Positions 25,641-33,970 of a stretch of 64,000 nt of DNA are shown in pieces. The DNA is from an uncultured Blautia sp. (lineage in GTDB: Bacteria > Bacillota > Clostridia > Lachnospirales > Lachnospiraceae): the NCBI GenBank assembly GCA_946557785.1, contig CAMNTH010000009.1, positions 53,263 through 117,262 on the forward strand. Direction: 5' to 3'. Under the pieces are notes generated by a model. The model had not been told where the DNA came from. It did not search any database and was given only the letters and a program-made list of their open reading frames with translations. Position numbers and translations under genes: made by a program. Position 1 is the stretch's first letter. Every line of letters starts with the position of its first letter.

Positions 25641-26430
25641 AGTATCTTCTGCACAGAAAAAATATCTTCTGCGCCATAAACATGAGAAGCAGTTTGTTGC
25701 ACTGATGCGTCTGCTCCTCTTTGCTGTATTTCTTTTGCTTTGGGAAATATCTGCACGCATGGGATGGATCGACTCATTTATCTTCAGCAGTCCCTGTCAG
25801 ATTTATGAGACTTTCATTACTATGTGTATGGATCAGTCCCTTTTCACACACATTGGAATCACCCTGAAAGAAACCCTTTTAAGCTTTGTTTTTGTAGTAC
25901 TTCTGGGAATCGGCACCGCAGTCCTGCTTTGGACTTTTCCAAAGCTTTCTGCGATCCTGGAACCCTATCTGGTGATCCTCAACAGCCTTCCAAAGTCAGC
26001 GCTGGCTCCTCTTCTGATCGTATGGCTGGGCGCCAACCAGCGAACCATTGTAGTTGCCGGCATGTCCGTTGCCATCTTCGGTTCCATTATAAGCCTGCAC
26101 ACCGGTTTCCAGGAGGTGGATCCGGAAAAAGGAAAGCTCATTGCCACTCTTGGGGGGACCAAAAAAGATGAGCTCCTGAAGATCGTCCTGCCTTCTTCTG
26201 TTCCGCTGATCTTAAGTGTTATGAAAGTTAACATCGGGCTTTGCCTGGTAGGCGTCATCATCGGAGAATTCATCGGCGCCAAATCCGGACTCGGATATCT
26301 CATTATCTACGGAAGCCAGACCTTTAAGCTTACCTGGGTGCTGATGTCCATTGTCATTCTGTGTTTCATTGCCATGGGGCTTTACGGAATTCTGGGCATT
26401 ATTGAAAAGAAGTATCTCAGGCGAATGTAA
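25633..26430 (+). CDS. ABC transporter permease, SsuC/TauC type
   Basis: 265 residues with six helices and the BPD-type EAA loop ('PEKGKLIATLGGTKKDELLK' then 'IVLPSSVPLILS'). N-terminal 'LLLWEISARMGWIDSFIFSS' fits SsuC-like permeases. It is translated with the ATPase gene through an 8-nt overlap. The importer should need an extracellular binding protein, which is missing from this locus, so its substrate (sulfonate, thiamine precursor, riboflavin-like) stays open. Confidence 0.9.
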   Translation: MPEVSSAQKKYLLRHKHEKQFVALMRLLLFAVFLLLWEISARMGWIDSFIFSSPCQIYETFITMCMDQSLFTHIGITLKETLLSFVFVVLLGIGTAVLLWTFPKLSAILEPYLVILNSLPKSALAPLLIVWLGANQRTIVVAGMSVAIFGSIISLHTGFQEVDPEKGKLIATLGGTKKDELLKIVLPSSVPLILSVMKVNIGLCLVGVIIGEFIGAKSGLGYLIIYGSQTFKLTWVLMSIVILCFIAMGLYGILGIIEKKYLRRM

Positions 26431-26464
26431 AAAGCCTGTCTTTTCTTTACCCTATATAACGATA

Positions 26465-26495
26465 AAGGGACGCATTTGGATTCAATGCGTCCCTT
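26465..26495. terminator. Perfect 12-bp hairpin after the ABC permease
   Basis: AAGGGACGCATT and AATGCGTCCCTT (26465-26476, 26484-26495) form a perfect 12-bp stem with a 7-nt loop, 35 bp after the permease stop. It lacks a T run on either strand, so it is an atypical terminator or another structured site. Confidence 0.5.
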
Positions 26496-26551
26496 AAAAA
26501 TCTATTCTTCTCAAAAATTGTGTATTTTTCATGAAACCATAAAATACCGGG

Positions 26552-26581
26552 TTACAAAATCCCTGGCACCTGTAGTATAAT
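26552..26581 (+). promoter_or_regulatory. Sigma-A promoter of the acidic surface protein gene
   Basis: TTACAA (26552-26557), 18-bp spacer, consensus TATAAT (26576-26581), 61 bp before the start codon. Confidence 0.6.
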
Positions 26582-26642
26582 AGCCTCATAAAACAAATAA
26601 TTCAACAAAAAATATCATTAAATCATATAAAAGGAGTTCACT

Positions 26643-27128
26643 ATGAAGCACTTAGAAGAATTAAAGATTGGCGCAACAGCCATTCTTTTCTGCCTGATCA
26701 TGCTTTTGGTATATGCGGTTTTCCCCAATGAAGGCTTCGTTCCCTCACCCAAGGCTCCCATGCCTCCTCTTCCCACTTCTGACAGTTGGGAAGAGGAGGA
26801 AAATTACGGATTCCAGATATATACACAGGAAAGCAATTACACCTACCATGAGCCTGATACTATAGAACCGGATACCGGTTCCACAGAAAACATTCCGGAA
26901 GAAAACGACACGCCCCAGACAGATGCATCACAAACCCCTTCCATAGAGGACACTCCAGAGCCTGAAGTGCCTTCAGAACCGTCTGTTCCTGATGATTCCT
27001 ATGCAGATGAGCCCTCCGATGATTCCTTTATTGAAGAACCTTCCGAGGACACTTCCTATGAGGATCCCGGCCATGAGGATGAATTTGACTGGGAATCCAG
27101 CGAGGAAACCTATCCTCCGCAAGCCTGA
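26643..27128 (+). CDS. Membrane-anchored Pro/Glu/Asp-rich surface protein, unknown function
   Basis: 161 residues. AAAGGAG precedes the ATG by 7 nt. Residues ~10-29 form one hydrophobic helix ('GATAILFCLIMLLVYAVF'). The rest is extracellular by topology and low in complexity, rich in Glu, Asp, Pro and Ser, with loose repeats of 'EPSDDSF', 'EEPSEDTS' and 'EPEVPSEPSVP'. No Cys, LPxTG or catalytic motif is seen. It could be a cell-surface spacer or polyanionic stalk. Its stop lies 6 bp from the convergent MATE gene stop. Confidence 0.75.
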   Translation: MKHLEELKIGATAILFCLIMLLVYAVFPNEGFVPSPKAPMPPLPTSDSWEEEENYGFQIYTQESNYTYHEPDTIEPDTGSTENIPEENDTPQTDASQTPSIEDTPEPEVPSEPSVPDDSYADEPSDDSFIEEPSEDTSYEDPGHEDEFDWESSEETYPPQA

Positions 27129-27134
27129 AGCACC

Positions 27135-28532
27135 TTATTCACCTACAATGTTCTGCAGCCAGGAGCCTTTCTTCACAAGAATGAAGCCAATCAGGCACTT
27201 CAGCAGATCGCCGATCTGTACCATTGCCAATATATATACCACATACAGATTCGTATAACGGCTTAATATAAATGCGATCGGTACACTGACGCACCAGATA
27301 AATACACTGTCAAAAAAGAATGTTACCAATGTCTTTCCTCCGGAACGCAGGGTAAAATATGCAGCGTGGAGGAAGGCATTATGTGGCATGGCAATGGCAT
27401 AGACCATGATCATCTGCATGGCAATGGTCTGTGCCTTTGGCGTTGTATTATAGATACCCGGAAACAGCGGCGATGTAACAAACATCAGCACCGCAATCAA
27501 AGTACAGCAGCCAACGGAGAAGGCAATCATCTTATTATCCGCATCCCTGGCTTCTTTCATCCTGCCTGCTCCCAAAAGCTGTCCCACAACGATGGCAACA
27601 GAATCTCCAAGGGCAATGAACACCACATTAAATACATTATTCAATGTATTGGCAATATTCAGGCCCGCAACCACGTTCAGTCCACGCACAGAATAGCACT
27701 GTGTAAGCATAGCCACTGCCGAAGCCCACAAAGCCTCGTTCACAAGCAGCGGGAATCCTTTGATGAAAAATTTCTTTACCAGTATCACGGGAACCTTCAT
27801 GGTGGTGTAAATCCCTACAATATAGCTGTTTTTCTCTTTATGGCTGTGTGTCCAGTACAGGACAATCCCGGCCTCCACATATCTGGAAATCACCGTAGCC
27901 GCAGCAGCACCTGCCACTCCCAGGGCAGGCAGTCCCATCTTTCCATAGATTAAAATATAATTCAGCACCAGATTTACAAGTACTGCAGTGACACCTGCCT
28001 TCATGGGAACCACAGTCTCTCCGCATTCCCTCAGGGTACTTGCATAAACCTGCAGCATCATAAAAGGGGGCAGACCAACAAGCATCACCCACAAATACTT
28101 TTTCCCGTACCCTAAAGTAGCTGCAAGATCACCGCCGTCGCTGCCGCCGTTTAAATAAAGCTGAATCAGTTTTTCCCCTCCAAGGAGAAGAACCAAAATC
28201 GCAATAGCTGTTAGAATCACTGCCATCAGGATCTTATAACGGAACGTGTGGCGGACACCTTCATCATCCTTCTGCCCAAAATACTGAGCAGTAAAGATCC
28301 CCGCACCTGCCAGTCCTCCAAAAATACAAAGATTGTACACAAAAATAAGCTGATTTACAATGGATACACCGGACATCTGCTCTGTTCCGATCTGTCCCAC
28401 CATAATATTATCCAGCATACTGACAAAATTGGTAATCCCGTTCTGAATCATAATGGGAACGGCAATCCCCAGCACCATTGCATAAAACTTCCTGTCTCCA
28501 ATAAATTTTTTTCGAAAAGTTCCTGTTCTCAT
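27135..28532 (-). CDS. MATE family efflux transporter (second copy)
   Basis: About 465 residues from ATG 28532 ('MRTGTFRKKFIGDRKF'), 6 nt after AAGGGG; the frame is open 34 codons further but without a site. Twelve helices with MATE landmarks: 'FVSMLDNIMVGQIGTEQMSG', 'GLAGAGIFTAQYFGQKDDE', and 'ALGDSVAIVVGQLLGAG' in the second half. It differs clearly from the MATE protein at 4.2 kb. Drug or metabolite export is inferred. A strong promoter lies 75 bp upstream. Confidence 0.9.
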   Translation of the reverse strand: MRTGTFRKKFIGDRKFYAMVLGIAVPIMIQNGITNFVSMLDNIMVGQIGTEQMSGVSIVNQLIFVYNLCIFGGLAGAGIFTAQYFGQKDDEGVRHTFRYKILMAVILTAIAILVLLLGGEKLIQLYLNGGSDGGDLAATLGYGKKYLWVMLVGLPPFMMLQVYASTLRECGETVVPMKAGVTAVLVNLVLNYILIYGKMGLPALGVAGAAAATVISRYVEAGIVLYWTHSHKEKNSYIVGIYTTMKVPVILVKKFFIKGFPLLVNEALWASAVAMLTQCYSVRGLNVVAGLNIANTLNNVFNVVFIALGDSVAIVVGQLLGAGRMKEARDADNKMIAFSVGCCTLIAVLMFVTSPLFPGIYNTTPKAQTIAMQMIMVYAIAMPHNAFLHAAYFTLRSGGKTLVTFFFDSVFIWCVSVPIAFILSRYTNLYVVYILAMVQIGDLLKCLIGFILVKKGSWLQNIVGE

Positions 28533-28605
28533 AAAAATCCCCTTATCCTTATGTGTCTTCATATGCCAGTCTAAGCTGCCCTTCTCTGCAGACAGCCGTT
28601 TTATA

Positions 28606-28634
28606 TGTATACCATAAAGATAAGGGAATTTCAA
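28606..28634 (-). promoter_or_regulatory. Sigma-A promoter of the second MATE gene
   Basis: TTGAAA (28629-28634), 17-bp spacer, TATACA (28606-28611) on the minus strand in the 130-bp gap between larE and the MATE gene. Confidence 0.7.
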
Positions 28635-28662
28635 TAGTCTTTTTGCTTTTCTATTTTATTTT

Positions 28663-29475
28663 TCAGTCTGTTTTTATCTTCAGATCCATACTTCCGCTGC
28701 GAAAACCCTCCAGATCCAAAGTGATATAGGAAAATCCAAGTTCCTTTAGTTTAAGAAGCAATTCTTCCCGATGATTTAAAACCTTCTGAAATTGTCCTGG
28801 GTCAATTTCCAGCCGTACGATCTCATCATGGATGCGCATCCGGACATTTCCAAAGCCCAATTCCCGAATAGCCGTTTCCCCAAGGTCGATCCGCTCTAAT
28901 AACTCCAGGTCGATCTTTGCCCCATAAGGAAGCCTTGTTGCAAGGCAGGGGGATGACGGACGCAAGGCCACTGATATGTTGTATTCCCCAGCCAGCATAC
29001 GCACCTGAGCCTTGGTGATCCCGCACTCTGCCAGGGGACTTTTCACTCCCAGCTCACGAACAGCCAAAAGTCCCGGCCTGTAAACGTGAAGATCATCCTC
29101 ATTGCTTCCTTCAAGAAGCACCTTTACCCCTTTTTCCTCTGCAAAATCCAGCATACGGGAATAAAGCTCTTTTTTACAGAGATAGCAGCGGTTTACCGGA
29201 TTAAACCGTATCTCCGGCACTGCCAGTTCATCTAAAGCAAGAACCTGATGAATTGCCTCTGTACGTGCAAGAACCTCCCTGGCAATTTCAAGATCTGCTT
29301 TTGGATGAAGGACTGTATCCATTGTAAGGGCATACACCCTGGCTCCTGTTTCCCTTGCAGCTTCACAGGCCATGACAAGGAGAAGGCTGGAATCTACCCC
29401 TCCCGAAAAAGCCACGCACACGTCCTCTGCACAGTATGATCTTAATAGTTCCAAAAGCTGATCCTTTTTTGTCAT
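28663..29475 (-). CDS. larE: LarE-type PP-loop sulfur transferase, three-cysteine form
   Basis: 270 residues. LarE adenylates a pyridinium carboxylate precursor and inserts sulfur to build the nickel-pincer cofactor of lactate racemase. 'VAFSGGVDSSLLL' is the PP-loop. 'NRCYLCKKELYS' gives Cys97 and Cys100, and 'SSPCLATRLPYG' gives Cys177 at the position of the sacrificial Cys. This three-Cys set is that of LarE enzymes reported to use a [4Fe-4S] cluster for catalytic sulfur transfer instead of sacrificing a Cys. It is last in an operon with a SufBC-type Fe-S assembly pair. larA, larB and larC are not in the window, so the acceptor is uncertain. Confidence 0.88.
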   Translation of the reverse strand: MTKKDQLLELLRSYCAEDVCVAFSGGVDSSLLLVMACEAARETGARVYALTMDTVLHPKADLEIAREVLARTEAIHQVLALDELAVPEIRFNPVNRCYLCKKELYSRMLDFAEEKGVKVLLEGSNEDDLHVYRPGLLAVRELGVKSPLAECGITKAQVRMLAGEYNISVALRPSSPCLATRLPYGAKIDLELLERIDLGETAIRELGFGNVRMRIHDEIVRLEIDPGQFQKVLNHREELLLKLKELGFSYITLDLEGFRSGSMDLKIKTD

Positions 29476-29513
29476 TTGTTCCTCCCACCATCTGTTTTCC
29501 CAGGTGCACCTGC

Positions 29514-30266
29514 CTATTCAGCCAGAGAAGACACCCATTTCACCGAATTTTCCAGGTTAGGCGTATTCACCAAAATTGCCACGCAGACCGGATCATAAGG
29601 AAGCAAAATGTGATCCTGGATTTCTCCTTCTTCCAGCTTCACATAATACTTCTCAGCCTGATCTCCAAAAGCATCCAGCGTTTCCTTATCCAAAACTTCT
29701 GACAGGTCAGAAAGATACTCCTGGTCTATGAGCTTTTTGCACATACTTTCTGTTGTCACCATCACGTCCAGTCCCCGGGACTGTGCCTGGGCAAGAAAGG
29801 CCATCTGTGCATAATAGTCAAAATTAGCTCCCGTTTCATCCGTATTCAGGTTGAGAATAAACGTAACCTTTTCAAATTCATCCGTACTTCCCAAATATGC
29901 CTTAATCTCCTCTGCCCAGGCATCGGTTTCTCCCATTCCGCCATTTACAACGGCAATTGCCAGGATATCTTCCATCTGAGCATTATAATACCAGTTCTTT
30001 CCTACAAAAATAAGGACAATAGCTCCAATCAGGCCGAAAATAGCTGCTTTATAATACATCCAGATATATTCCAGCTTTTTCCCCAGTCCCATCCCTTTAA
30101 TCTTTTCTTTTTCCAGAAGACGTTTTTCCTTTCTGGTCATATCGGATTCATGCTTAACCTGCACTCTCGGATGTTCCTGGCTGCCCCCTGACATGCCTCC
30201 CAGTCTCTTCTGCATAATGCTGGCGTTTTCTTCTTTCTGCTGTTTCTTCTGTCTTTCTTCGCTCAT
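29514..30266 (-). CDS. Unknown single-span membrane protein in the sms-larE operon
   Basis: 250 residues. Residues 1-65 are charged and likely cytoplasmic, with 'KEKRLLEKEKIKGMGLGKKL'. One helix at ~70-90 ('AAIFGLIGAIVLIFVGKNW') follows. The remaining ~160 residues are outside and look folded ('EKVTFILNLNTDETGANFDY', 'GLDVMVTTESMCKKLIDQ', 'ILLPYDPVCVAILV'), with a hint of a substrate-binding-protein style alternation but no family I recognise. It lies 13 nt after smsB and 38 nt before larE, so it is co-expressed with both. Function unknown. Confidence 0.75.
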   Translation of the reverse strand: MSEERQKKQQKEENASIMQKRLGGMSGGSQEHPRVQVKHESDMTRKEKRLLEKEKIKGMGLGKKLEYIWMYYKAAIFGLIGAIVLIFVGKNWYYNAQMEDILAIAVVNGGMGETDAWAEEIKAYLGSTDEFEKVTFILNLNTDETGANFDYYAQMAFLAQAQSRGLDVMVTTESMCKKLIDQEYLSDLSEVLDKETLDAFGDQAEKYYVKLEEGEIQDHILLPYDPVCVAILVNTPNLENSVKWVSSLAE

Positions 30267-30279
30267 GTAGCCTCCTGAA

Positions 30280-31197
30280 TTACTTTAAAAATCCGCTTAC
30301 GATCTGTTCCTCCGCCTCTGCCTCTGTCAACCCCAAGGTCATCAGCTTAATTATCTGCTCTCCTGCAATCTTTCCTATGGCAGCCTCATGGATCAGAGCC
30401 GCATCTACGTGATTTGCAGAAAGCTCAGGTACAGCGCTGATCTTTGCGTTGTCCATGATGATGGCATCGCATTCCGTATGTCCGCTGCAGCGGTTGTTTC
30501 CATAAATATGTGAAACAAACAGCTGATAAGAATCATCCCTGGCAACGGAGCGTGAAACCACGTTTGCGGCACTTTCCTCTCCATCCAGTTTTACATCAAA
30601 ATAGCTTTCTGCTTTTTGTGTACCGTGGGTCATCAGCCTTTCCATTACGATCAGCTTGGAGCCAGCCTTTAAGTGTGCCTTGTTTTCCCTTTTTGTGGAA
30701 TCCACGCCCCGGATCTGGACCGTATCCATTTCCATAAAGCCGTCCTCTTCCAGATAAATTTCTGTCACAGGGTTCATGATCCGCTCCCCTTTCCCATCTC
30801 CGCTTCCGTAATGCTTTTCCACATATTTTACATGGGCATTTTTTCCGATAAAGAAACGGTGAATACCATCGTGACGGGTGGAAGCATCTCCGCCGTTGTG
30901 AATGCCGCAGCCGGCAATGATTGTTACATCTGCATCTTCTCCCACATAAAAATCATTATACACTACTTCCTGAAGTCCTGACTGGCTCATGATCACCGGA
31001 ATGTGTACGCTTTCATGCCGCGTTCCCGGTTTAACATGGATTTCAATTCCCGATGTATCCTTCTTTGTAATAATATCAATGTTGGCCGTACTTTTTTGAT
31101 CTACGCTTGCACCATTGGCACGGATATTGTATGCACCTGTGGGGATTTCATGCAGCCCGGCAACTGCCTCCAGTAATTCTCTCTGAATCGCATCCAT
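30280..31197 (-). CDS. SufB/SufD-like Fe-S scaffold subunit (SmsB type)
   Basis: 305 residues with the SufBD right-handed beta-helix core but without the long N-terminal region of SufB. 'DVTIIAGCGIHNGGDAS', 'NRCSGHTECDAIIMD' and 'DAALIHEAAIGKIAGEQIIK' hold the conserved Cys, Glu and His positions of the family. 'LMTLGLTEAEAEEQIVSGFL' is the usual C-terminal helix pair. Paired with one SufC-like ATPase 11 nt upstream and no SufD/S/U, it matches the minimal SufBC (Sms) Fe-S assembly system of anaerobes. AGGAGG precedes the ATG. Confidence 0.88.
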   Translation of the reverse strand: MDAIQRELLEAVAGLHEIPTGAYNIRANGASVDQKSTANIDIITKKDTSGIEIHVKPGTRHESVHIPVIMSQSGLQEVVYNDFYVGEDADVTIIAGCGIHNGGDASTRHDGIHRFFIGKNAHVKYVEKHYGSGDGKGERIMNPVTEIYLEEDGFMEMDTVQIRGVDSTKRENKAHLKAGSKLIVMERLMTHGTQKAESYFDVKLDGEESAANVVSRSVARDDSYQLFVSHIYGNNRCSGHTECDAIIMDNAKISAVPELSANHVDAALIHEAAIGKIAGEQIIKLMTLGLTEAEAEEQIVSGFLK

Positions 31198-31208
31198 TTT
31201 TCTGCCTC

Positions 31209-31958
31209 CTATTCTCTGACCTTCATCTTATTGCAGGCAAATCCTGCAGCATCTGCCGTACCCAAAAGCTGAGGAAGAATTTCTTCCTTTGTTCCCCGCT
31301 TCTTCAATTCACCGTCTGCGATCAGCAGAATCTCGTCTGCAATATTCAAAATACGTTCCTGATGAGAAATGATCAAAATAGAACCATGAAGCTGATCATG
31401 CATTTCCTCAAATACCTGAATCAGATTCTGGAAGCTCCAAAGGTCGATCCCTGCTTCCGGTTCGTCAAATACGGATACCCTTGTTTTTCTTGCCATAATG
31501 GTAGCGATCTCAATACGCTTGATTTCCCCGCCTGAGAGGCTTCCATTCACTTCACGCTTAATATAATCCTTTGCACAAAGGCCTACCTTGGAAAGGTATT
31601 CACATGCCCCTGCAACTGAAATCTCCTTTCCTGCTGCCAGACGAATGAGGTCGAATACAGTCACTCCCTTAAACCGCACAGGCTGCTGAAACGCATAGCT
31701 GATCCCAAGCTTTGCCCTCTCTGTAATGCTCATGCCTGTAATGTCCTGTCCATCCCAGAAAAGCTGTCCGGAAGTAGGCTTTTCAATTCCTGCGATCACT
31801 TTTGCAAGGGTGGATTTCCCGCCTCCGTTTGGTCCTGTAATAACAACAAATTTGTTATCATCCAATGTAAAGCTTACATCTTTCAGAATGCCGATTTCTT
31901 TTGTATTTCTGGACTTCTGATCTGGCACCTGAAAACAGATGTTGCGTAGTTCTAACAT
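31209..31958 (-). CDS. SufC-like Fe-S assembly ATPase (SmsC type)
   Basis: 249 residues from ATG 31958, 7 nt after GGAGG; an in-frame ATG at 31991 is less likely. ABC ATPase motifs are complete: 'GPNGGGKSTLAKVIAG', 'YAFQQPVRFKGVT', signature 'NGSLSGGEIKRIEIAT', Walker B 'SVFDEPEAGIDLWSF' and 'LIISHQERI'. The Q-loop and 'DEPEAGIDLW' are characteristic of SufC rather than transport ATPases. It works in the cytosol with the adjacent SufB-like subunit. First gene of the operon leading to larE. Confidence 0.9.
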   Translation of the reverse strand: MLELRNICFQVPDQKSRNTKEIGILKDVSFTLDDNKFVVITGPNGGGKSTLAKVIAGIEKPTSGQLFWDGQDITGMSITERAKLGISYAFQQPVRFKGVTVFDLIRLAAGKEISVAGACEYLSKVGLCAKDYIKREVNGSLSGGEIKRIEIATIMARKTRVSVFDEPEAGIDLWSFQNLIQVFEEMHDQLHGSILIISHQERILNIADEILLIADGELKKRGTKEEILPQLLGTADAAGFACNKMKVRE

Positions 31959-32081
31959 ATCCTGTCCTCCATTTATACTCTTCATTTGCATAATTTGCTT
32001 TAGATTTTATCAATATCGCTTATCATAACACATTTTCCAAAAAATGAACAGACATCTATTTATTTAAAATGAACCTTCTTC

Positions 32082-32822
32082 TTACGGATGCAGCCAGCTG
32101 CTGTCCAAACGAGCCAAAAGCCTTGCGTTATGGTAAGCCATCCTTAAGGTAAGGCAGGTTCGTCCCAGGTATCTGGCTCCATCTGCTGTTTTTACACAGG
32201 CAAGGGCAAGATCCGGTTTTCCTGGGTTCTGCAGGCATATGGGGATTAAGAGCTGAATGGAATGATTATAATACTGTGGAATAGCTGTACGGTAGTCTGC
32301 CTCCAGCATTCTTCTTGTATGGCGGAGAGCACCATCAAAAAGCTGCACCTTCATACCACTGTTTTTTACATTCTCCGGAAGCCTCTGGGCATTTTCCTCT
32401 TCTCCGAAGATATGTTCATACTGGGGCACGATTTCCAGATGGGTATCAAATACCAGTTCAGAAGGGTCTTTTACATATTCTGCCTTCTCAGGAAGCCCGG
32501 TTATCCCGGACTTCAGCAAATGATACTCTGTATAAAAACCATCCAGAAACCATTTCTGCCTCTCCGGCACCAGATTAGGAACAAAATACGCATAAACCGG
32601 CTGATAATATTGATTAAAAAGTCCTGTATTGAATATTGCATAATCCTGATTCATAAAAATCTTTCCTTCTTCAAAAACCCGCTTGAATGTATATTCCAGA
32701 TATCCTTTCAAAATACCATTGTCCTGGGATTCTCCAAAGCTCCATTTCTCCGGAACCATTCTGGAGAGATTCTGTATCTGTCTGTTATAATTACCGCAAT
32801 ACGTAAAATCAAATAAATTCAT
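32082..32822 (-). CDS. DUF3825 domain protein
   Basis: 246 residues, soluble. 'KGYLEYTFKRVFEEGKI', 'AIFNTGLFNQYYQPVYAYFV', 'QLLIPICLQNPGKPDLALAC' and 'YLGRTCLTLRMAYHNARLLA' match the DUF3825 pattern as I recall it. The domain is of unknown biochemical function and is often suspected of nucleic acid or nucleotide binding. It is 124 bp upstream of smsC on the same strand, so co-transcription is possible but unproven. Confidence 0.78.
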   Translation of the reverse strand: MNLFDFTYCGNYNRQIQNLSRMVPEKWSFGESQDNGILKGYLEYTFKRVFEEGKIFMNQDYAIFNTGLFNQYYQPVYAYFVPNLVPERQKWFLDGFYTEYHLLKSGITGLPEKAEYVKDPSELVFDTHLEIVPQYEHIFGEEENAQRLPENVKNSGMKVQLFDGALRHTRRMLEADYRTAIPQYYNHSIQLLIPICLQNPGKPDLALACVKTADGARYLGRTCLTLRMAYHNARLLARLDSSWLHP

Positions 32823-32999
32823 AAAAGCCTCCCGCTCGATTCATTTACTGTCTTTCGTATGCTCTGTACCTGATAAAAGGTCATTTATTATATTGTATTT
32901 TGGAAAATTCACGGCAGAACTGCCGCAATCAGATTCTATCTTATGATATAAAAATAGCACACTCCCTATGAAATAGCAAGAGACTTTTCTCGACAAACA

Positions 33000-33008
33000 T
33001 GCTATAAT
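33000..33008 (+). promoter_or_regulatory. Extended -10 promoter of the homocysteine methyltransferase gene
   Basis: TGC-TATAAT (TATAAT 33003-33008) forms an extended -10 element 30 bp before the start codon; no good -35 box is present. The 215-bp gap 32823-33037 shows no riboswitch or T-box structure I can recognise. Confidence 0.55.
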
Positions 33009-33037
33009 TTTAGGGATATTAAGAAGGAGGATCCCCT

Positions 33038-33913
33038 ATGACAAAAAAAGAATTTGAAATCCTGACTCAGAATGTAGTTCTCTTAGACGGTGCTACCGGT
33101 TCCAACCTGATGGCACAGGGAATGCCCCGCGGCATCTGTCCGGAGGCCTGGATCATAGATCATAAAGACATAATTCAAAACCTTCAGCGCTCATATATAG
33201 AAGCAGGCAGCCAGATCATTTATGCCCCAACCTTTGGAGGAAACCGTTTAAGCCTGGCTACGCACGGTCTGGAAGATCATATTGAAGAAATCAACCATAC
33301 CCTGATGGCCTATGCCAAAGAAGCGGCTGGAAACCATGCCTATGTGGCAGGCGATATCACCACAACAGGCAGGATCCTCTCTGGCAGCGATGACTATACC
33401 TATGAAATGGCTTTTGAAAACTACTGCGAACAAATCCGCTATCTTTCGGATGCAGGTGCTGACTGCCTGATTGCAGAAACCATGATCAGCATTGAAGAAA
33501 CCCTGGCATGTGTTGACGCTGCAGTTTCCGTATGCTGCCTTCCTGTTCTCTGTTCAATGACCGTAGAAGCAGACGGCAGCATTTTCAGCGGCGGCAATGC
33601 CAAAGAAGCTGCAATGGCTTTGGAAAGTGCAGGCGCCAGTGCTGTTGGAATCAACTGTTCCGTAGGACCTGATCAGCTTGTATCCGTTGTCCGCACCATC
33701 AAGGAAAGCGTTTCCATTCCGGTGATCGCCAAACCAAATGCAGGGATGCCCTTTATTGACGATCAGGGAAATGCTTCTTATTCTATGGAGCCGGATGCCT
33801 TCGCAGCCCACATGAAGGTGTTGGTAGAAAACGGCGCCGGGCTTATAGGAGGATGCTGCGGCACCACGCCGGACTATATCCGCCAAACTGCAAAAGTCCT
33901 TGGGCTTCGCTAA
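33038..33913 (+). CDS. Homocysteine S-methyltransferase family protein
   Basis: 291 residues forming a Pfam S-methyl_trans barrel. 'VLLDGATGSNLMAQGMPRG', 'IYAPTFGGNRLSL', 'GINCSVGPDQLVSV' and 'LIGGCCGTTPDYIRQTAKVL' supply the three zinc-binding Cys (one in NCS, two in GGCCGT). It resembles the homocysteine-binding module of MetH and stands alone, so it may work with separate folate or corrinoid modules, or use S-methylmethionine. GGAGG precedes the ATG. A terminator follows immediately. Confidence 0.9.
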   Translation: MTKKEFEILTQNVVLLDGATGSNLMAQGMPRGICPEAWIIDHKDIIQNLQRSYIEAGSQIIYAPTFGGNRLSLATHGLEDHIEEINHTLMAYAKEAAGNHAYVAGDITTTGRILSGSDDYTYEMAFENYCEQIRYLSDAGADCLIAETMISIEETLACVDAAVSVCCLPVLCSMTVEADGSIFSGGNAKEAAMALESAGASAVGINCSVGPDQLVSVVRTIKESVSIPVIAKPNAGMPFIDDQGNASYSMEPDAFAAHMKVLVENGAGLIGGCCGTTPDYIRQTAKVLGLR

Positions 33914-33920
33914 AAAACAT

Positions 33921-33970
33921 CCTCCCATTTCTGCCCCAAGAGCAGATCGGGAGGACATCACCTTTTTATT
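33921..33970 (+). terminator. Rho-independent terminator with branched stem
   Basis: Outer stem CCTCCC/GGGAGG (33921-33926, 33949-33954) encloses an inner CTGC/GCAG stem, then CTTTTTATTT follows. It ends the methyltransferase transcript and overlaps the stop of the convergent DUF362 gene. Confidence 0.75.

Noticed and set aside
32823..33037. Possible SAM riboswitch before the homocysteine methyltransferase gene
   Set aside because: No conserved stems or terminator in the 215 bp; an extended -10 promoter lies only 30 bp before the start.
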